From Suilimivivens sp963650485 (GTDB taxonomy: Bacteria; Bacillota; Clostridia; Lachnospirales; Lachnospiraceae): a stretch of 64,000 bases of DNA. The position numbers were made by a program, and so were the translations under genes. The stretch lies in assembly GCA_963650485.1 (NCBI GenBank), contig CAVJLN010000004.1:1-64000 (forward strand), given 5' to 3'. Below the pieces are notes generated by a model that saw only the letters and a list, made by a program, of their open reading frames with translations, searched no databases and was not told the origin of the DNA. Positions 45,040 to 55,251 of the stretch are shown here, one piece after another (position 1 is the first letter of the stretch; every line of letters begins with the position of its first letter).

Positions 45040-47406
45040 ATGAATCAGAACAGAAGATTTCGTGAAGAATTGAAAAACGTGCCCTTTGAAAGCTATACGG
45101 AATATATGGATTATATCTTTGCCTGTGTCAATTTCCGACTGTCAGATTACATTGAGGGTCTGATGAGAAAGTATGATGCAGGACAGGGAAATTACAAGAA
45201 TGTCATGTATCCGGATATTGAAATTGCACATGATCTGTGCAGTGACCGAATGATGCAGTTTATGAACGAGGACGTGGGGGGCGATGAAGAAAACGCAGAG
45301 CTTCCTCAGGTGGATCAGGAGCTGAATGATCTGTTGTCTGCCTTCAGTCTGACCGATGATCTGCTGGGAGACGGAATGGATGAGGAGGAAGAGAGCGAAG
45401 AGTCAAAGAGGGAGGAAACGTTGTCCTCCTGCCACATTCCCATAGAAGAAATGATGGATTTTATTGATGCCAGAATTGCGGCTACCGATGTGGAACATCT
45501 GAGGCTCCCCTTTTATGAATTATGTCATAAGCTGGGCTTCGGGCATTTCAGCACCTTTGCACTGGCAAGTGCCATACTGTCCTCAACGCAGACCAGCTAT
45601 GCATCCGTTTACCAGATTGTGAATGAAAACGGGAACCTGACCGCCCCCACCGTTGAGTCTACGGGGCGTCTGTACTTCGGAAAGGACTTCTCCATTACCA
45701 TGGCCTACGGAGAAATGTCCGTGTGTCTGGAGCAGCTGATGCCGGTGATGGATTTAAGGGTCAATACCAATATGCCGTTCTCAACGATTCTGGCGCCGGA
45801 TAAGCGTCTCATTGATTTCCTGTTCGGAAGCAATCCTCTGAGGCTGGATAAGAACTACAGCCGTTTCTTCCGTATGCTTACGGATAACAAGGAGCTGAAT
45901 CCGATCATGGCGAATACCACGCAGCTGGAGGCAATGGAGATCTCCTATGAACAGGGTGTCCGGATTTTCAGCTGGATGGGAGATGAAGGAAGCGGGAGAA
46001 GGTTTTTCATCCGGCAGTTCTGCAGGAAGCGCGGCATAAATGCGATTACCATTGATTGTAAGAAATTGTTTATTTATGATTACAGCTTTGTGGAAAAGGC
46101 GCTGTGGGCGGTGAACAGAGAGTGTATCTTTACAGATTCCTGCTGCTGTCTGAGCGAGCTGGACTACCGGGAGGAGGAAAAGGAAAAGTATACCGGTTAC
46201 ATGGATCTGGCAATTTCAAAGCTCAGAGAGCATGATATTCTGATCTTTATGATGAGCCGTGAAAAGCTTCCGCTGAAATCCGTAACCGACCAGGACTTTA
46301 CAGAGCTGGAGCTTCCGACTCCGACAACGCAGGAAAGAGAGGAGTGCTGGAAATACTTTGCGAAGGACTATTCCTTAGGAGAGGATGTTGATCTGCTTGA
46401 GATGGCGACCAAGTTCCTGTTTACACCGGGGAAGATCAAATCCGCACTCTATCAGGCGAAGAGCTTTTCGATTATGAATCATGAAATCCGGATTTCCCGT
46501 GCGAAGCTTTTCGAGGGCTGCAATAATCAGATGAGCTCGGAGCTGACGCAGAAGGCTACCAAGGTAAAGGCCAACTTCGGCTTTGAAGATATCGTTATGA
46601 ATGCGACCCAGAGAGAGACCCTGCAGCATGCGATTGATCAGATGAACTTCAAAAAGCAGGTTTATGATAACTGGAATTATACGAAGAAATATCCTTATGG
46701 ACGGGGACTTTCGATTCTGCTGTTCGGGGCTCCCGGTACCGGTAAATCCATGTGTGCACAGGTTATTGCGCATGAACTGAATCTGGAGCTGTACCGGGTG
46801 GATCTTTCGAAGGTAATTGATAAATATGTTGGTGAAACCGAGAAGTCCATTTCCATGATCTTCCGTGAAGCCAAGAAGTGTAATGTGGTTCTGTTCTTTG
46901 ATGAATGTGATACCCTGTTTGCAAAGCGTTCCGACGATGGCGGAAGCAATCAGGCTTCGAACAATAACAAGACAGCGCTGCTTCTGCAGGAGGTCGAGGC
47001 CTATGACGGGGTTTCTGTTCTGGCAACGAACTACAAGCACAATATCGACCCGGCATTCTTCCGGCGTATGAAATATATTGTGGAATTCCAGTTCCCGGAT
47101 CCGGATACCAGAGAGATGCTCTGGAAGACGACCATACCGAAGGGAACACCTCTGGGAGATGATGTGGATATCCGGTTTCTTGCAGAAAGGTTTGAATTTG
47201 TGGGTGGTAATATCAAGAACTGTATTCTGAATGCTGCGTTCCTTGCCGCCGCAGACGGTGAAGGTGATAAGGTCTGCATGAGACATTATCTGCAGGCAAT
47301 TAAATATGAGTTCGTAAAGACCGGAAAGGTATTTACCAGAGCGGATTTCGAACCGTATGCATACATGGTAGGCTTAGGAGAAGCAGACGATGACGACTGG
47401 AATTAA
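45040..47406 (+). CDS. AAA+ ATPase of the contractile injection system (Afp15-like), 788 aa
   Basis: An ATPase found in nearly all extracellular-type CIS loci; it is required for assembly or cargo loading, though its exact role is unsettled. The C-terminal AAA+ module has Walker A GAPGTGKSM (K569), Walker B VVLFFDECDTLF (D621/E622), and a sensor region SVLATNYKHNIDPAFFRRM. An earlier, degenerate P-loop-like region lies near residue 310 (WMGDEGSGRRFFIRQF), so two tandem ATPase-like domains are likely. The N-terminal part (about 1-130) is helical and acidic. It stands at the border between structural genes and cargo region. Confidence 0.9.
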   Translation: MNQNRRFREELKNVPFESYTEYMDYIFACVNFRLSDYIEGLMRKYDAGQGNYKNVMYPDIEIAHDLCSDRMMQFMNEDVGGDEENAELPQVDQELNDLLSAFSLTDDLLGDGMDEEEESEESKREETLSSCHIPIEEMMDFIDARIAATDVEHLRLPFYELCHKLGFGHFSTFALASAILSSTQTSYASVYQIVNENGNLTAPTVESTGRLYFGKDFSITMAYGEMSVCLEQLMPVMDLRVNTNMPFSTILAPDKRLIDFLFGSNPLRLDKNYSRFFRMLTDNKELNPIMANTTQLEAMEISYEQGVRIFSWMGDEGSGRRFFIRQFCRKRGINAITIDCKKLFIYDYSFVEKALWAVNRECIFTDSCCCLSELDYREEEKEKYTGYMDLAISKLREHDILIFMMSREKLPLKSVTDQDFTELELPTPTTQEREECWKYFAKDYSLGEDVDLLEMATKFLFTPGKIKSALYQAKSFSIMNHEIRISRAKLFEGCNNQMSSELTQKATKVKANFGFEDIVMNATQRETLQHAIDQMNFKKQVYDNWNYTKKYPYGRGLSILLFGAPGTGKSMCAQVIAHELNLELYRVDLSKVIDKYVGETEKSISMIFREAKKCNVVLFFDECDTLFAKRSDDGGSNQASNNNKTALLLQEVEAYDGVSVLATNYKHNIDPAFFRRMKYIVEFQFPDPDTREMLWKTTIPKGTPLGDDVDIRFLAERFEFVGGNIKNCILNAAFLAAADGEGDKVCMRHYLQAIKYEFVKTGKVFTRADFEPYAYMVGLGEADDDDWN

Positions 47407-47426
47407 AAGAGAGGGGCTTAAAAATC

Positions 47427-48266
47427 ATGGAATATACAACACTGAACCATAAACAGGCAGAGCAGCTTATTGCATACCTGCCAATAGACATCGGAGAGAA
47501 GATCAAAGCGGATGAGGCATGTGTGATCGGAGCACTCGAGGGGGATTCCGTGATCTGTATCGGCATTTTTTCCTTTGATGAATTTACGGAGGAATATGTG
47601 GAGTGTCTGTATCTGTATACCGTACCGGAAAGAAGAAGAAAGGGAAATGCCTCCGGACTTTTGTTCCATGCGGAGCAAACCTTCAGGGAGCAGGGGCTTA
47701 AGCGGCTGTGCTTTAATCTTTCCGATGTGCCGGAGCGGATGGATAAATGGCTCCGGTTACTTTCACAGGTGGGCTATCAGCCCATTGACATGAACTGGCA
47801 TATTCTGGAATATGATTTTGCAGTGATTGCGAACAGTCCGGGAATCCAGAACTGTGGAGGAAGCAGCCTTTCCTTCCAGTCCCTGGACCGCAGGCAGATT
47901 TCCTATATGCTGCATGAGGATAAGTCGATTCCGCGTATGATCCGGGAGATTATCCGTACGGAGGCTGACTGGCAGAAGAGCCTGTTTTATTCGATACAGG
48001 GGCATCTGGCAGCAGGCGTGATGATCCGGGATAACGGCGTGGACGATCTGTCCATCCATGCGTTATATTTAAGCTCCCAGCTTAAGAATCGAGGAATATT
48101 GCTGGTGATGCTTGCCAAGGCTGTGGATATGATGAAAGCCTCCTGTAATCAAGAGGCCAAGGTATATTTTTATGTGGAATATCAAAGGCAGATTGAGGCA
48201 TACCGGAGTCTGTTCGGGGAGCCCGGTTCAGATTATAGGATCTGCCGTATGGAAAAGGAACTCTGA
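47427..48266 (+). CDS. GNAT-family acetyltransferase-like protein, 279 aa
   Basis: The first half is a GNAT fold with the acetyl-CoA motif: CLYLYTVPERRRKGNASGLL, then LFHAEQTFREQGLKRLCFNL. The second half is a second, weaker GNAT-like copy (IHALYLSSQLKNRGILLVML). It is the first of three GNAT-like genes placed among the large cargo-like genes. Substrate is unknown. AGAGAGGGG lies upstream of the ATG. Confidence 0.75.
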   Translation: MEYTTLNHKQAEQLIAYLPIDIGEKIKADEACVIGALEGDSVICIGIFSFDEFTEEYVECLYLYTVPERRRKGNASGLLFHAEQTFREQGLKRLCFNLSDVPERMDKWLRLLSQVGYQPIDMNWHILEYDFAVIANSPGIQNCGGSSLSFQSLDRRQISYMLHEDKSIPRMIREIIRTEADWQKSLFYSIQGHLAAGVMIRDNGVDDLSIHALYLSSQLKNRGILLVMLAKAVDMMKASCNQEAKVYFYVEYQRQIEAYRSLFGEPGSDYRICRMEKEL

Positions 48267-48289
48267 ATCTGAGAAAGGAAGGGAATGTC

Positions 48290-48583
48290 ATGGATAATGA
48301 AATGGATTTAATGCTTTCAAAGAAAAGCTATGTGATGGAAACCGGCAAGCAGGAATTCAAGATGCCGGAAAAGGAAGTGCTTGCCCATGAGGAGACTGAG
48401 ACCAGAGAATTAAAGCTTGGACAGATGATGGAGAATACCTCCCATAAACGGAAGCTGTCTCTTGAGGAGCTTGAGAAGAGTCTTAGGGAAGAACCGAAGG
48501 ATATGGAGCTGATCCGCCAGAAGGGCCGGATTTTCATGCGGCGTTATGAAACCAGAAGTAAATTAAACAATGCATTCAACTAA
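48290..48583 (+). CDS. small charged helical protein, 97 aa
   Basis: Entirely helical and charged: YVMETGKQEFKMPEKEVLA, KRKLSLEELEKSLREEPKD and a basic end RIFMRRYETRSKLNNAFN. No signal peptide or TM. Its position directly before the giant gene makes it a candidate adaptor or loading factor for that protein; this is inference. AAGGAAGGG precedes the ATG. Family not recognised. Confidence 0.65.
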   Translation: MDNEMDLMLSKKSYVMETGKQEFKMPEKEVLAHEETETRELKLGQMMENTSHKRKLSLEELEKSLREEPKDMELIRQKGRIFMRRYETRSKLNNAFN

Positions 48584-48627
48584 AACGATGAACGACTTTA
48601 TTAAGATCCAGAAAGGAGAACAGGAAG

Positions 48628-51600
48628 ATGTGTTACGGTGACGAAGGGCTGAAGTTGCAGCGCAGGGCAGCCTTGAACGAGGTTCAGAATGAAGCACAGG
48701 AGGAGCAGCTTCACAGAAGCAGATCGTTGGAGCATGCGGACAGGGAACAGCGGGCAGACATTAACCAGAGAATGGAGGAGATGCATGATCCTCTGCAGGA
48801 TTATGAAATTCTGGATGAGGTTCCGAGATCGGTACGTGACAGACTGCAGTGTAAGCTTTCACTGACAACAACAGAAATTGATGTGCGTAAGGACAGCACC
48901 TATATGCAGGACGTGAAGCAGGCCGTAAGGGAGCTTTCCGATCTGACAGACGAAAAACTTCTTGGAGATGCGCAGCAGTTTATTGACCTCAAGGAGAACA
49001 AAGATCGTGATGACCTGCACCGGAGGCTGAATGATATTGAAGCCCGTTATATTAAGGCGATTGAAAAATGCCGGATCTATGTAGATAAGAGAGAGCCATC
49101 CTTTTTCACCTCGAAGCAGAGATTCCAGATGGTGAAAAATACCATGGAAATGCTGCAGAAGGAGGCAGATGACATCATTAAGCTCCGTATGGATGTGGTG
49201 AAACATCCCGAACGCTATGACGGACTGCTGAATGTATCCTTCCTGGATCTGCTCTATCATATGCATCAGAATGAAGAAGCGCAGCATACCGTAGAGAATC
49301 TGGAGCTGAAGGATTTTGCACGGATTATCAGCAATAAGAAGCAGGATCAGCTTCTTTGCCGGAACGGCAGACTGTATCGGAGGGTCGGCAGTGAAGAGGA
49401 TCAGGAGAACGAAAGAAGCACTGAGGAAAACTTCCGTATGGCAGACCGTATGGTGACTCTTCTTCTGAGAAGCCAGAACATTCAGGCACCGGAACAGCTG
49501 CAGCGGATGAGGGAGAATCTCCTGCAGGGACTCGGTGCGGTTATGAAAACGGAGAAGTGTCCGCCTGTCAGCATGGAAAAGGTGCGCACTCTGTTTTCCA
49601 AGTTTAATTTCAAGGTATCGGATGTGGATCGTGTTCTTCACGAGGAGAATGCACAGACCCTTTCCTACCGGACAGCCAGCCGTATTGACGGACTTCTGGG
49701 GAATGCCTATGAAAAGGGTATCCTGGAGGATCCAAAGCAGCTTAAGGATTTTGAGACGAAGCTGAAAAACCAGCTTCTTGATATCATCAATAAATGTGAA
49801 CAGAATGGCAGGGTATCGGTTCTCAGGCTTAAGGATGAGGATCTTGACTTCCTTGTAAAGGGTCGTATCCAGTTGATCCGTGACCGGGTTTACAACAGCA
49901 TGATGCGCATTTATGAGAACAGGAAGCGTCTGGGACAGGATCCGGTACAGGAGATCAGTGAGGAGGAGCTGCAGAATCTTATGGGTCTTGCAGTTACAGA
50001 GGCTGCTGCAGATACAGAGTATATCAGACAGGGAACCGTGCTGCAGATCAAGACGATTGAGGAGCAGCAGAGCGTGCAGGCCGATCCTGAGCTTTTGCAG
50101 AACGTCAACGTACTGAATATCGAGGAATTCAGAAAGCTCCGTCCCAATATGATCCGCAGATTTGTCCATAAGCATCCGGAGCTGTGGAAGCGGGCAGACG
50201 AGGAACAGAAGCAGGCAGGACTTGTGGCAGTCCTCCGTCTGATTACGAATATGCAGGAGATTTCCCTGCTCGTGCAGAAGGGAATCCACGAGGGCCTTTC
50301 TCCCGCAGAGGCAGCTTTATTACGGGAGAGAGCGCAGGAAAGCAGTGAGATCTATGCGATGGAGCGTGCCGGCATTGAGCTGATTAAGAATGGATTTCCG
50401 CAGGGCTCCGCTGTTTATAACGGGCTTGATGTATTGAACACACGTGTGGAGAACCAGTTTGGCGCGCATCTTGCGGATCAGATAGCAGAGAAGCTTACAA
50501 GACCGGCAGACCAGCAAAATGTGCAGCAGCAGGAGCAGCAGGAGCAGCAGGAAGTCCGTAAGGCAGAGCTTATGACGGAGGAAGAAGCTTTCCGGTTTGC
50601 CATTGATCATTTCGAAGAGAAGCCGTTGGAGATTGTGAAAGCAATCTTCCTGGACAATACCCCTGCAAAGCTTATTAAACAGGCAGGAGATGCCGGAAGC
50701 AGAGAGATCATGATGCTTCGTAATGCACTGCATAAGCTGACAAAACAGCCTGTCCGGCAGAACGGACAGGATCCCCGCAATGCTGTTGCAGTAACCATTC
50801 AGGGTGTGACCATGGTGCTGCGTCAGAACGATTCCGGAAATCTGGTGCTCAGGGTGGGACAGGAGCAGGTGCTGCTTCCCCATAATGCCCAGTACTGGGT
50901 GGATACGCTGGAGGCAGATATCTGTTCGGATTATAAGAATTATAATCCGGCCATGGGCAAAAAGATGCTGTTAAGCGCAATTGAAAGGGATGACCTCAGA
51001 CAGAACCGGCGGGAGAACAGCCGCGTCATGTACGAGCGGTTTCTGACCTATCATTTCGGCATTCCTGCAGAGGATATGTCCAATCTGTCTGCCTATGATC
51101 TGCGGGTGCTTGTAGGAACCTATTGCAGGCAGCCTGACATCACGCAGGAACGCATCAGGCAGATGATTGAGAGCCATATTTCCAATGAAGCCGGAAGAGT
51201 TTACATCAATTCTCAGTCTGCGATCGAGTGTTTGAACATACTGGAGAACAGACAGAAGGAGCAGGATGGATTAAAGGTTCATAGGCCGGCGAAGCCTCTG
51301 GAGGTTCCGGAAAAGGATGAAGAGTGGACGAAGGAAGAAAAGGCTTACCTGAATCTGTTAGGTGAGTTTTATTTCTCAGGAAAAACCAAAGAGGTACAGG
51401 ATGAAAAGGGAGGCTATACCTCCGGGCGTCTTATAGAAGCGATACAGAATAATATGCAGGATTTTCTGACGGTTCTTAATATGAAACCGGATCAGAGAAC
51501 GGGAGCTTTCCTGCAGCTTCGGATGCTTGGCCCGCAGATTGCAGGAGCTGTAGGAGCAGTTGAAGACATGCTGCAAAAGATTCTTAAGACAGGAAAGACC

Positions 51601-54600
51601 GGAAGAGAATCGATGTTAGTGCTGTTTCTGCAAGGCACTGCTACAGAAGAGAAGGTTCAGGAGGCGCTTAAGGATCAGGAGATTCTTGATATACTGAATG
51701 CTGCCGGAGAGAGCATGAAGAATGCAGTCGATGAGGTCTCCTATACGGTACAGGAAAAGCTGATTAAGCTAGCGGAGAATATCAGCACGGATTCAGATGA
51801 TAAGTGGAAACACCTCAGCGATTATACGATTGCAGAGCTGATCAGGAAGGGCATGACCGGTGAAGAAGGCGAAGGCGCCTTTAACAAGCTGGTATTGTCC
51901 GGATATATCAGCAATGCCTCGAAGATCGATCGTGAAAAGATGCTTGCATGTGCATTGAAAAATGCACCAAAGATCAAGGCAGAGGATGTAAAAAGCGAAG
52001 AAGACAAGCAGTCGATTGCCGGAAAATTCATGGCCGGATATATAAAAGGCGCAGGTCCCCTTCTGCATAAGATGCTGCAGGGACTTCCGGTCAGCAGTAT
52101 GGAAGGACCCATGCAGATGGTAGTAGCGGATGTCCGGTCCAGCCTGATGGAGATTGATGAGGATATCGTGGATGCCCAGCTTCAGCATATCATTGAGGAG
52201 TCCAATGGCACCATTGATCATATTGACAAGGTTCAGGTACTGGGAGCAGCTTCCGTAGGACAGACGATACTGGTTAATGTGTTCGAAAAAGGAAAAACAG
52301 AAGGAATACAGAAGGTTGTCAAAATCCTGCGTCCGGATGTGCAGAATTCCATGAAGAGAGAAATTGAATTTATGGAAAATTGTGCTAAGCAGGTAGATGC
52401 AGATGTTTATGCCAAAAAGCAGATGGAAGCAGCACAGGCCCAACCGGATAACTTCGTGCCAAACGCACCGGATGACCAGCATGAAGGCGGTATGCTGAAA
52501 ACCTTCCGCGGTAAGGTAAAATCCATCCGCAGAGAGCTGGATCTCCGCCTGGAAGCAGACAACGTCGAGCTCGGAAAGATTTATGAGGATGAATTGCTTC
52601 ATATCCGGTCCATGAAGGTGGATTCGAATACCAAGAGCACGATTCAGACACTTGTGCTGGAAAAGGCCAAGGGAGTTTCCCTGGATAAGTACATCGCACA
52701 GATGAATGAGAAGAGATATCAGCTTGAAATACAGATTGCGGAGAACAGGAAGCAGGAGGGTGAAGAACAGAGAGCACCGCAGCTTTATCAGACGATGAAG
52801 GAGCTGGAGGCAATTCGCGGGGAGCTTGTGGAGAAACAGCGTTATCTGGTAAGTCTTACCCGTAAATGGCTGGATGAAGCGGTCTTTGGCGGAGGCTTTT
52901 TCCATGGAGATCTGCATGCAGGAAATATGATGGTGGATGATGAGGGACTGACCATTATCGACTATGGAAATGCAGACAGACTAAGTAAGAGTGATCAGAA
53001 GGATATCCTGAATCTTATGGCGGCAGCAAGCCGGTATAATGAAAGCCGGGTAGAATCCCACCTTCGTAATATGCTTTCCCCGGAGGCTAAGGAGGTATTC
53101 GACAGGAAGAAGGATGACCTGCATACGATCATCAAGACCGTGATCAAGAAGGAGGATGGTTCACCGGTACAGAAGGTACTGGCTGTACTGAACGAGCTTC
53201 AGAAGGAAGAAATCGAGATTCCCTCCGGACTTTATAATTTCATTCAGTGCTTTGTCAGAATAACGGGTACAATGGAAGATTATAAGGCTCTGATTTCCAG
53301 TGTGGATCACAGCATTGAAAATGTCATGGAGAGTGAACAGAACGGTTCGATTGCTGCTAATCCGGAAAATGATATCATGAACTCCGTCCGGAAGACGATT
53401 CTTGACCGTACCAAAAGGCCGACAGAAGAGCAGAGAGGCAATCTTGATGAGATAGTACGCTCGGCCATGGACAGTGCAGAGCTTAATACAGAGCCTCTGA
53501 TTGAATTCACAAAGATGAAGCATTCCGTGCAGGAAGGGTTCCAGTTCTTCTATAAGGATGTAGAGAAAAACAGGATGCTCCTTGAGCTGGCAGAGCGGAT
53601 GAACAGTATCTTTATGCTTTCCTTTGATGGGGAAGTGAATACCACGATTCTTTTCAAGCTGTTTTATACCGATAAATTCAGCAGCCGGGATGCGGAGCTT
53701 TTGAAGGTCTGGTATGAGAATTATTTTCTGACGTACTTTAGCGGTGTCGTAGACAACCGGATTGTGTCAAGGCCGGCCGCATGGGAGGAAGAAATCCGGA
53801 AGCTGGAGGAGTCAAGACAGGGTGTTGAAGATCCGCAAAGGCTTGAGCAGATTAATCAATCCCTGGCATTCTGCCAAAGAGAGCTGGAGATCAGCCGACG
53901 GCTTTCGGCAACAATCGTGGATAAGTACAGAGAGGCAGATCAGATACTTGAGCCGCTCATGAATGACATTACCCATGCAGATCCTGCAGTGATCAGACGG
54001 GGAATGCGTCTGCATTTCGAGGCGATCCGGGCATTCGCAGAACAGACTGGAAACGATGATGCAGAAAGAGATTTCTTCACAGGATTGTTTGATATATCAA
54101 CCGCTACCATTCCGGTTGGCATGGAGCTGGAGCTGACAACCGAAGAAGAAAGACAGATGGAGGAACAGCGACAGGCAGAATATCAGGCAGCGAAGGAAAA
54201 GATGCTTGCGGCCGCTGCCATCCTTCACAGAAGATCCAATCCGAAGTCCTATCGTGATCGCCTTACAGAGACGGTGATCGATGAGCAGACCTGCCAGACA
54301 CTGGGGGAAACCCTTCAAAGAGAAGGCTGGTTTGCAGAGGGCGAAGAGGGAAGTGAAGCACTGCATGCAGCCTATGACGGACTTGCCGCTGCACGTGGCA
54401 GGGGTGAGCTTACGAAGGATACACAGGAGGTTCAAACATTCCTGGAGGCGTTCACGGTATGCCTTACCGCAAGAGCATCCAGACTGGAAACAATTACAGA
54501 TAAGAAGAATCATCAAGAACCCGGAACGGATGAAAATTCCGCTTTGGAGGATATGATCCGGTCCAATATGAAAAAGGCTACCGATCTGCTGGATTTATGG

Positions 54601-55251
54601 GGAATACCTTATATAAAGAAGTTCTTTGAGTATAAGATGAAGGAAGGCGAGAAGGCAAATCTTGCACAGGGAAAGAAGCAAAGAAAGTCCGAACATGTAC
54701 GTGCGCTTTTCCAGGCCATCACTGCCTCGCCTCTGAACAGCAAATCAGACCGTCTGAAGGGGGCTACGAAGGAATATGTACAGCTTGCCAAGCTGGTTAA
54801 TGTTCCTGGACCGCTTCCAATTTACATTTCAGAGGATGAACGGAATAGTAAAAGTAAGGAGCTTAACGATTCCATTCAGGAAATGATGCGGGTCATTGCA
54901 AACCTTCCGGTCGGAGTGGCCCAGAAGAGAAGGATCGATGGATTATTCGCAAAATATGAGGAGAAGCCTTCGATAAAAGCACTGTCCGACATTCTTGAGG
55001 AAACGGCACGGTATCTGGACAGCTCCTTTGCGGATACAGAGTTCATGGATGCGGATCCGGAGGATCACGTTCATGACAACAGACTGAGCGAAGTATATGA
55101 CCGGAATATGGCAAACCGGAATATGCTTCCTGAAAAATCACTCGTTACAGTCCGTAACGTGGAACCAAGGCTTGGAGAGGATGGAAAGAGGATTCCTCTG
55201 GCAGACAGACTGAGAGCCGGAGAGGTAATAACCTGGATTAATAATGTTTAA
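48628..55251 (+). CDS. giant cargo-like protein with embedded UbiB/AarF-type kinase fold, 2207 aa
   Basis: A soluble, charged, largely helical protein without signal peptide or TM. Residues about 1170-1460 match the UbiB/AarF (ABC1) atypical kinase fold: ala-rich loop LGAASVGQTILVNVFEKG, KVVKILRPDV (K1232), the invariant HGDLHAGNMMVDD (H1426, D1428, N1433) and IIDYGNADRLS (D1445). These equal the AAASIGQ, VKVQRPGV, HGDPHPGN and DFG motifs of the family, so the ATP and metal ligands look intact. UbiB proteins are normally short and work on quinones or lipids; here the domain lies inside over 2000 residues. Its place after the CIS ATPase suggests a loaded effector or a very large adaptor. The 55244 gene overlaps its stop by 8 bp. 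Confidence 0.78.
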   Translation: MCYGDEGLKLQRRAALNEVQNEAQEEQLHRSRSLEHADREQRADINQRMEEMHDPLQDYEILDEVPRSVRDRLQCKLSLTTTEIDVRKDSTYMQDVKQAVRELSDLTDEKLLGDAQQFIDLKENKDRDDLHRRLNDIEARYIKAIEKCRIYVDKREPSFFTSKQRFQMVKNTMEMLQKEADDIIKLRMDVVKHPERYDGLLNVSFLDLLYHMHQNEEAQHTVENLELKDFARIISNKKQDQLLCRNGRLYRRVGSEEDQENERSTEENFRMADRMVTLLLRSQNIQAPEQLQRMRENLLQGLGAVMKTEKCPPVSMEKVRTLFSKFNFKVSDVDRVLHEENAQTLSYRTASRIDGLLGNAYEKGILEDPKQLKDFETKLKNQLLDIINKCEQNGRVSVLRLKDEDLDFLVKGRIQLIRDRVYNSMMRIYENRKRLGQDPVQEISEEELQNLMGLAVTEAAADTEYIRQGTVLQIKTIEEQQSVQADPELLQNVNVLNIEEFRKLRPNMIRRFVHKHPELWKRADEEQKQAGLVAVLRLITNMQEISLLVQKGIHEGLSPAEAALLRERAQESSEIYAMERAGIELIKNGFPQGSAVYNGLDVLNTRVENQFGAHLADQIAEKLTRPADQQNVQQQEQQEQQEVRKAELMTEEEAFRFAIDHFEEKPLEIVKAIFLDNTPAKLIKQAGDAGSREIMMLRNALHKLTKQPVRQNGQDPRNAVAVTIQGVTMVLRQNDSGNLVLRVGQEQVLLPHNAQYWVDTLEADICSDYKNYNPAMGKKMLLSAIERDDLRQNRRENSRVMYERFLTYHFGIPAEDMSNLSAYDLRVLVGTYCRQPDITQERIRQMIESHISNEAGRVYINSQSAIECLNILENRQKEQDGLKVHRPAKPLEVPEKDEEWTKEEKAYLNLLGEFYFSGKTKEVQDEKGGYTSGRLIEAIQNNMQDFLTVLNMKPDQRTGAFLQLRMLGPQIAGAVGAVEDMLQKILKTGKTGRESMLVLFLQGTATEEKVQEALKDQEILDILNAAGESMKNAVDEVSYTVQEKLIKLAENISTDSDDKWKHLSDYTIAELIRKGMTGEEGEGAFNKLVLSGYISNASKIDREKMLACALKNAPKIKAEDVKSEEDKQSIAGKFMAGYIKGAGPLLHKMLQGLPVSSMEGPMQMVVADVRSSLMEIDEDIVDAQLQHIIEESNGTIDHIDKVQVLGAASVGQTILVNVFEKGKTEGIQKVVKILRPDVQNSMKREIEFMENCAKQVDADVYAKKQMEAAQAQPDNFVPNAPDDQHEGGMLKTFRGKVKSIRRELDLRLEADNVELGKIYEDELLHIRSMKVDSNTKSTIQTLVLEKAKGVSLDKYIAQMNEKRYQLEIQIAENRKQEGEEQRAPQLYQTMKELEAIRGELVEKQRYLVSLTRKWLDEAVFGGGFFHGDLHAGNMMVDDEGLTIIDYGNADRLSKSDQKDILNLMAAASRYNESRVESHLRNMLSPEAKEVFDRKKDDLHTIIKTVIKKEDGSPVQKVLAVLNELQKEEIEIPSGLYNFIQCFVRITGTMEDYKALISSVDHSIENVMESEQNGSIAANPENDIMNSVRKTILDRTKRPTEEQRGNLDEIVRSAMDSAELNTEPLIEFTKMKHSVQEGFQFFYKDVEKNRMLLELAERMNSIFMLSFDGEVNTTILFKLFYTDKFSSRDAELLKVWYENYFLTYFSGVVDNRIVSRPAAWEEEIRKLEESRQGVEDPQRLEQINQSLAFCQRELEISRRLSATIVDKYREADQILEPLMNDITHADPAVIRRGMRLHFEAIRAFAEQTGNDDAERDFFTGLFDISTATIPVGMELELTTEEERQMEEQRQAEYQAAKEKMLAAAAILHRRSNPKSYRDRLTETVIDEQTCQTLGETLQREGWFAEGEEGSEALHAAYDGLAAARGRGELTKDTQEVQTFLEAFTVCLTARASRLETITDKKNHQEPGTDENSALEDMIRSNMKKATDLLDLWGIPYIKKFFEYKMKEGEKANLAQGKKQRKSEHVRALFQAITASPLNSKSDRLKGATKEYVQLAKLVNVPGPLPIYISEDERNSKSKELNDSIQEMMRVIANLPVGVAQKRRIDGLFAKYEEKPSIKALSDILEETARYLDSSFADTEFMDADPEDHVHDNRLSEVYDRNMANRNMLPEKSLVTVRNVEPRLGEDGKRIPLADRLRAGEVITWINNV

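Noticed and set aside
46375..47286. Long open frame on the minus strand (303 codons) opposite the AAA+ ATPase gene
   Set aside because: It lies wholly antisense to a clear coding gene, has no recognisable domain or ribosome site, and its composition is that of a shadow frame.
48859..50289. 476-codon open frame on the minus strand inside the giant cargo gene
   Set aside because: Entirely antisense to the 2207-residue gene. Leucine/isoleucine/histidine-rich shadow composition, no conserved motif.
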